From Candidatus Rifleibacteriota bacterium (GTDB taxonomy: Bacteria; Riflebacteria; Ozemobacteria; Ozemobacterales; Ozemobacteraceae), in NCBI GenBank assembly GCA_022704885.1, contig JAKJFO010000227.1:1-6561 (forward strand): a stretch of 6,561 nt of DNA, written 5' to 3'. This document shows, one piece after another, positions 4,585 to 6,561 of this stretch (the stretch's first letter is position 1; every line of letters starts with the position of its first letter). A program made the position numbers and the translations under genes. Below the pieces are notes generated by a model, which saw only the letters and a program-made list of their open reading frames with translations, made no database searches and was not told where the DNA came from.

Positions 4585-5656
4585 CGCGCTATTATACAGC
4601 GTTCTCGTTTTCATGATACTGACGCTTGTCGGTAGCAGCTGCCTTGCCCGCAGCATGCCGGTTAGACGGGTTCCGCTCAATGATGAAATGGGCCTGCTCG
4701 ACGATCAGATGGCGCTCGAAGTCAAACGCATAAGCCAGCTGCTCTATCGCGATTTCAAGAGCGAACTGGCTGTTCTCATCATGTTCGCCATCGACGACCG
4801 CCGCGTCGAGATCAAACCCGGCACCCGATATAAACACAAGTTTTCAGAAGCTTTCTGCACAGACCTGCTGACGATCAATGTCGTGCCGGAAATGCGTGCC
4901 GGCAGACCGGCGCAGGGCGTCTTCATGGCAGCGCGCGAAGTCGCCGCCGAAATCAGGCGCTTTGAAGAAGCCGGGGGGGCTTCAAGCAGCTCTTCTACTG
5001 GTGAAGCGCTGCCAGGCCAGAGCCAAAGCAGTTCAAGCCAGGGCAGCAATAACTACCGGAGCAGCTCAACAACCTCTGGCAGCAGCTCAGGGTCATCTGG
5101 CAGTTCAGGGTCATCCTCTTACAGAGGGTCTTCCAGTTACAGCAGTCCGCTCAAAAGCCCGGCGGTTCGCTTTGTCATCTACGTCTGCATGGGATTGTGG
5201 ATCGCCGCCGGCATTTTTTATTACTACACGACTTTCAGCAGCGGCAAGCTGCTGGTAAGTCCCTGGCTGTTCATTCTCTTCATGCTGCTGACAGGTTTTA
5301 TTATTGCATTTGTAGCCAGCAAAGCCTTCAATATAGTCGACGATCCGCTTGACCAGGTGGCTTCGGGCAGTGGCGGCGTGTCACTGATCAGTTTCCTCTG
5401 GCTGTTTTCCCATATCTGCCCGCGCTGCAACAAGTATATGAATGTTCACACCAGAACGCTGCATTACGCAACTTACTCTTCATCAGGGCTCGGCGAAAAG
5501 ACAGAACATTGCGACCATTGCGGGTATCACCGGGTCAGCACCTACACGATTCCGCGAAAAACAAAAAGCTCGAGTTCAAGCCGTTCGCGCGGGTTTGGCG
5601 GGGGCGGAGGCGGGGGCGGGAGGTCTTCCGGTGGCGGCGGCGGTGCCAGCTGGTGA
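4568..5656 (+). CDS. Exported TPM-like membrane protein with Ser-rich linker, zinc ribbon and Gly-rich tail
   Basis: A 362-residue protein. Domains in order: signal peptide (1-27, probable cut after CLA); a divergent, shortened TPM-like region (about 37-133) with LNDEMGLLD and a final RPAQGVFMAAREVAAEIRRF that matches the end of the TPM domain next door, but lacking the central GVL and EVEVG blocks; a Ser/Gly-rich linker (about 138-193); two hydrophobic helices (about 199-222 and 228-252); a third weaker hydrophobic stretch (about 270-283); a zinc ribbon C284-x2-C287 and C315-x2-C318; and a Ser-rich then poly-Gly tail ending GGGGGASW, like the GGGGASGSW-type ends of many bacterial TPM proteins. 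GAGGAG (4555-4560), inside the upstream gene, lies 7 nt before ATG 4568. The upstream TPM domain is intact while this one is degenerate, so the two may act as a pair. Function is unknown. Confidence 0.8.
   Translation: MRQRTNALLYSVLVFMILTLVGSSCLARSMPVRRVPLNDEMGLLDDQMALEVKRISQLLYRDFKSELAVLIMFAIDDRRVEIKPGTRYKHKFSEAFCTDLLTINVVPEMRAGRPAQGVFMAAREVAAEIRRFEEAGGASSSSSTGEALPGQSQSSSSQGSNNYRSSSTTSGSSSGSSGSSGSSSYRGSSSYSSPLKSPAVRFVIYVCMGLWIAAGIFYYYTTFSSGKLLVSPWLFILFMLLTGFIIAFVASKAFNIVDDPLDQVASGSGGVSLISFLWLFSHICPRCNKYMNVHTRTLHYATYSSSGLGEKTEHCDHCGYHRVSTYTIPRKTKSSSSSRSRGFGGGGGGGGRSSGGGGGASW
4973..4979 (+). repeat. G7 homopolymer tract inside the TPM-like gene
   Basis: Seven G residues encode part of EAGGAS just before the Ser-rich linker. 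Tracts of this kind can slip during replication. A one-base change here would remove the linker, membrane helices, zinc ribbon and tail. Seven is short for a phase-variable tract, and the length in the assembly may also be a sequencing artefact. Confidence 0.4.
5075..5113 (+). repeat. In-frame tandem repeat in the Ser-rich linker
   Basis: TCTGGCAG(CAG)CTCAGGGTCA at 5075-5095 is followed at once by TCTGGCAGTTCAGGGTCA at 5096-5113. The copies match at 17 of 18 positions apart from one 3-nt indel. They encode SGSSSGS-like units and suggest that the linker grew by in-frame slippage. Confidence 0.7.
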
Positions 5657-6561
5657 CAAAGGTTTTTGACCGTGAATTGCGGACAGGAAATATCGCGCTT
5701 TGCGTTTTTCTGCTGATCATGCTGCTGATCGGCCATGCCGGTCATGCCGAAGAGGTTACCCTGCGCGTATGGGGCATGGGCGGCGAGGCTGAAAAGCTGC
5801 CCAAAATGGCGCGGCGCTTCGAATACGAAAACCCCGGCGTCAAAGTACGCATACAGGCTCTTTCATGGGGCGGTTCTTACGAGAAACTGGTGACAGCCTT
5901 TCTCGGCGGCACTCCGCCGGACGTCTGCCAGATGGGCACGACCATGATGCGAGATTTTCATGCAATGGGTGCGCTCGAAAGCCTGCAGCCGATGTTCGAC
6001 TCGGGCGACCTGCGGGCGGAAGATTTTTTCAGCGAATCGCTCAAGACCTGCACCTATGACGGCCAGTATTACGGCATGCCCTGGTATGTCGACACCAGAG
6101 TGGTTTATTTTAGACGCGAGTATCTCGACCGCTTCGGCTGGCAGCAGTTTCCGCAGACCTGGGAAGAATTTTTCAAGCTGGGGCAGCAGGTTACTGCGGC
6201 AAAACGCGCGGCCGGCGACGAAATCGGCTATTTCTGCAGCCTGCAGGGGTTCACCTTCGAAATGTTCTACTGGCAGGCCGGCGGCGATTTTATGCCCCTG
6301 CAGAATGGAGCGCCGCCTTTTGATGCGGCGAAGATGGCCGAAGCGATCGGTTACGAGCGCAGCCTGCGCCAGGCCGGGTTCCTCGGCAAACCTCATGATT
6401 CTGGCATCGATTACATAACTGAATTCGATCTGGGTCGCTATGAGGTAGCGATCTCCGGCCCCTGGATGGCCGCAGACCTCAAGAAGAACCAGCATCGACT
6501 CAAGAATGCCTGGGGCATGGCGCCGATGCCGGAAAACAAAACGCGCACCTCTTTCATTGGC
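5653..6561 (+). CDS. ABC-transporter sugar-binding protein (extracellular solute-binding family 1), 3' end missing
   Basis: An open frame runs off the right edge after 303 codons. The start is taken as GTG 5653, whose last two bases fall in the previous gene's stop (GTGA, 4-nt overlap). TTG 5677 is a possible alternative with a shorter n-region and no better ribosome site. Residues 1-32 form a signal peptide: charged VTKVFDRELR, hydrophobic IALCVFLLIMLLIG, cut after HAGHA. There is no convincing lipobox. The mature part is typical of the MalE/UgpB-like binding proteins of CUT1 importers: EEVTLRVWG, FEYENPGVKVRIQ, SWGGSYEKLVTAFLGGTPPDVCQMG, YYGMPWYVDTRVVYFRREYLDRFGW, PQTWEEF and ISGPWM. It would bind a sugar or related solute outside the inner membrane. 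The substrate cannot be told. Permease genes are expected downstream. Confidence 0.92.
   Translation, partial: MTKVFDRELRTGNIALCVFLLIMLLIGHAGHAEEVTLRVWGMGGEAEKLPKMARRFEYENPGVKVRIQALSWGGSYEKLVTAFLGGTPPDVCQMGTTMMRDFHAMGALESLQPMFDSGDLRAEDFFSESLKTCTYDGQYYGMPWYVDTRVVYFRREYLDRFGWQQFPQTWEEFFKLGQQVTAAKRAAGDEIGYFCSLQGFTFEMFYWQAGGDFMPLQNGAPPFDAAKMAEAIGYERSLRQAGFLGKPHDSGIDYITEFDLGRYEVAISGPWMAADLKKNQHRLKNAWGMAPMPENKTRTSFIG

Noticed and set aside
4568..4650. TPM-like protein as a lipoprotein (Cys25)
   Set aside because: The residues before Cys (VGSS) do not fit a lipobox with Leu at -3; cleavage after CLA by signal peptidase I is more likely.
4276..4680. 134-codon - strand frame across the TPM gene junction
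   Set aside because: It is antisense to two well-supported overlapping genes and shows no family motif.
5863..6495. 210-codon open frame on the - strand and 152-codon + frame at 5960-6418
   Set aside because: Both are shadows of the solute-binding protein, whose family motifs are continuous through this region in the other + frame.

Overview
The window is about 6.5 kb of bacterial DNA of moderate to slightly high GC. Nearly every gene lies on the + strand, with Shine-Dalgarno sites, short or overlapping gene junctions and signal peptides. Secreted and membrane proteins, a TspO homologue and a periplasmic-type sugar-binding protein suggest a Gram-negative bacterium. Nothing here fixes the phylum. 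No tRNA, rRNA, CRISPR array, transposase or phage gene was seen.

Layout. (1) Positions 1-151 are the 3' end of an unidentified gene with a C-terminal membrane helix. (2) 152-343 is a spacer holding a structured repeat (E1, 235-293) between two imperfect direct repeats. (3) 344-2233 looks like one transcription unit: a linalool dehydratase/isomerase-like (Ldi fold) gene broken by an in-frame TAA at 920, an overlapping 93-residue two-helix membrane protein, and a short TspO that lacks the first transmembrane helix of the family. A terminator-like hairpin with a T6 tract follows at 2344-2364. (4) 2365-2682 has a good sigma70-type promoter (2389-2417) and a leader of about 260 nt with an eight-codon mini-ORF. 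It precedes rsgA (2683-3774), an apparently intact ribosome-assembly GTPase. (5) 3775-4044 holds a larger relative of the repeat (E2, 3813-3934), a second promoter (3953-3981) and a small palindrome over its -10 region. (6) 4045-6561 is a tightly overlapping operon: a cytoplasmic zinc-ribbon TPM-domain protein, an exported or membrane protein with a shortened TPM-like domain, Ser-rich linker, two membrane helices, zinc ribbon and Gly-rich tail, and the first 303 codons of an ABC-transporter sugar-binding protein.

How the genes may work together. The Ldi-like, small membrane and TspO genes appear co-transcribed, but no pathway can be assigned. The two TPM genes and the binding protein overlap by 17 and 4 nt, so they are probably translationally coupled. 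This suggests an envelope function shared by the TPM pair, with a carbohydrate importer continuing beyond the window. The best leads are the E1/E2 repeat family, the nonsense codon and active-site changes in the Ldi-like protein, the four-helix TspO and the TPM/TPM-like/binding-protein operon.
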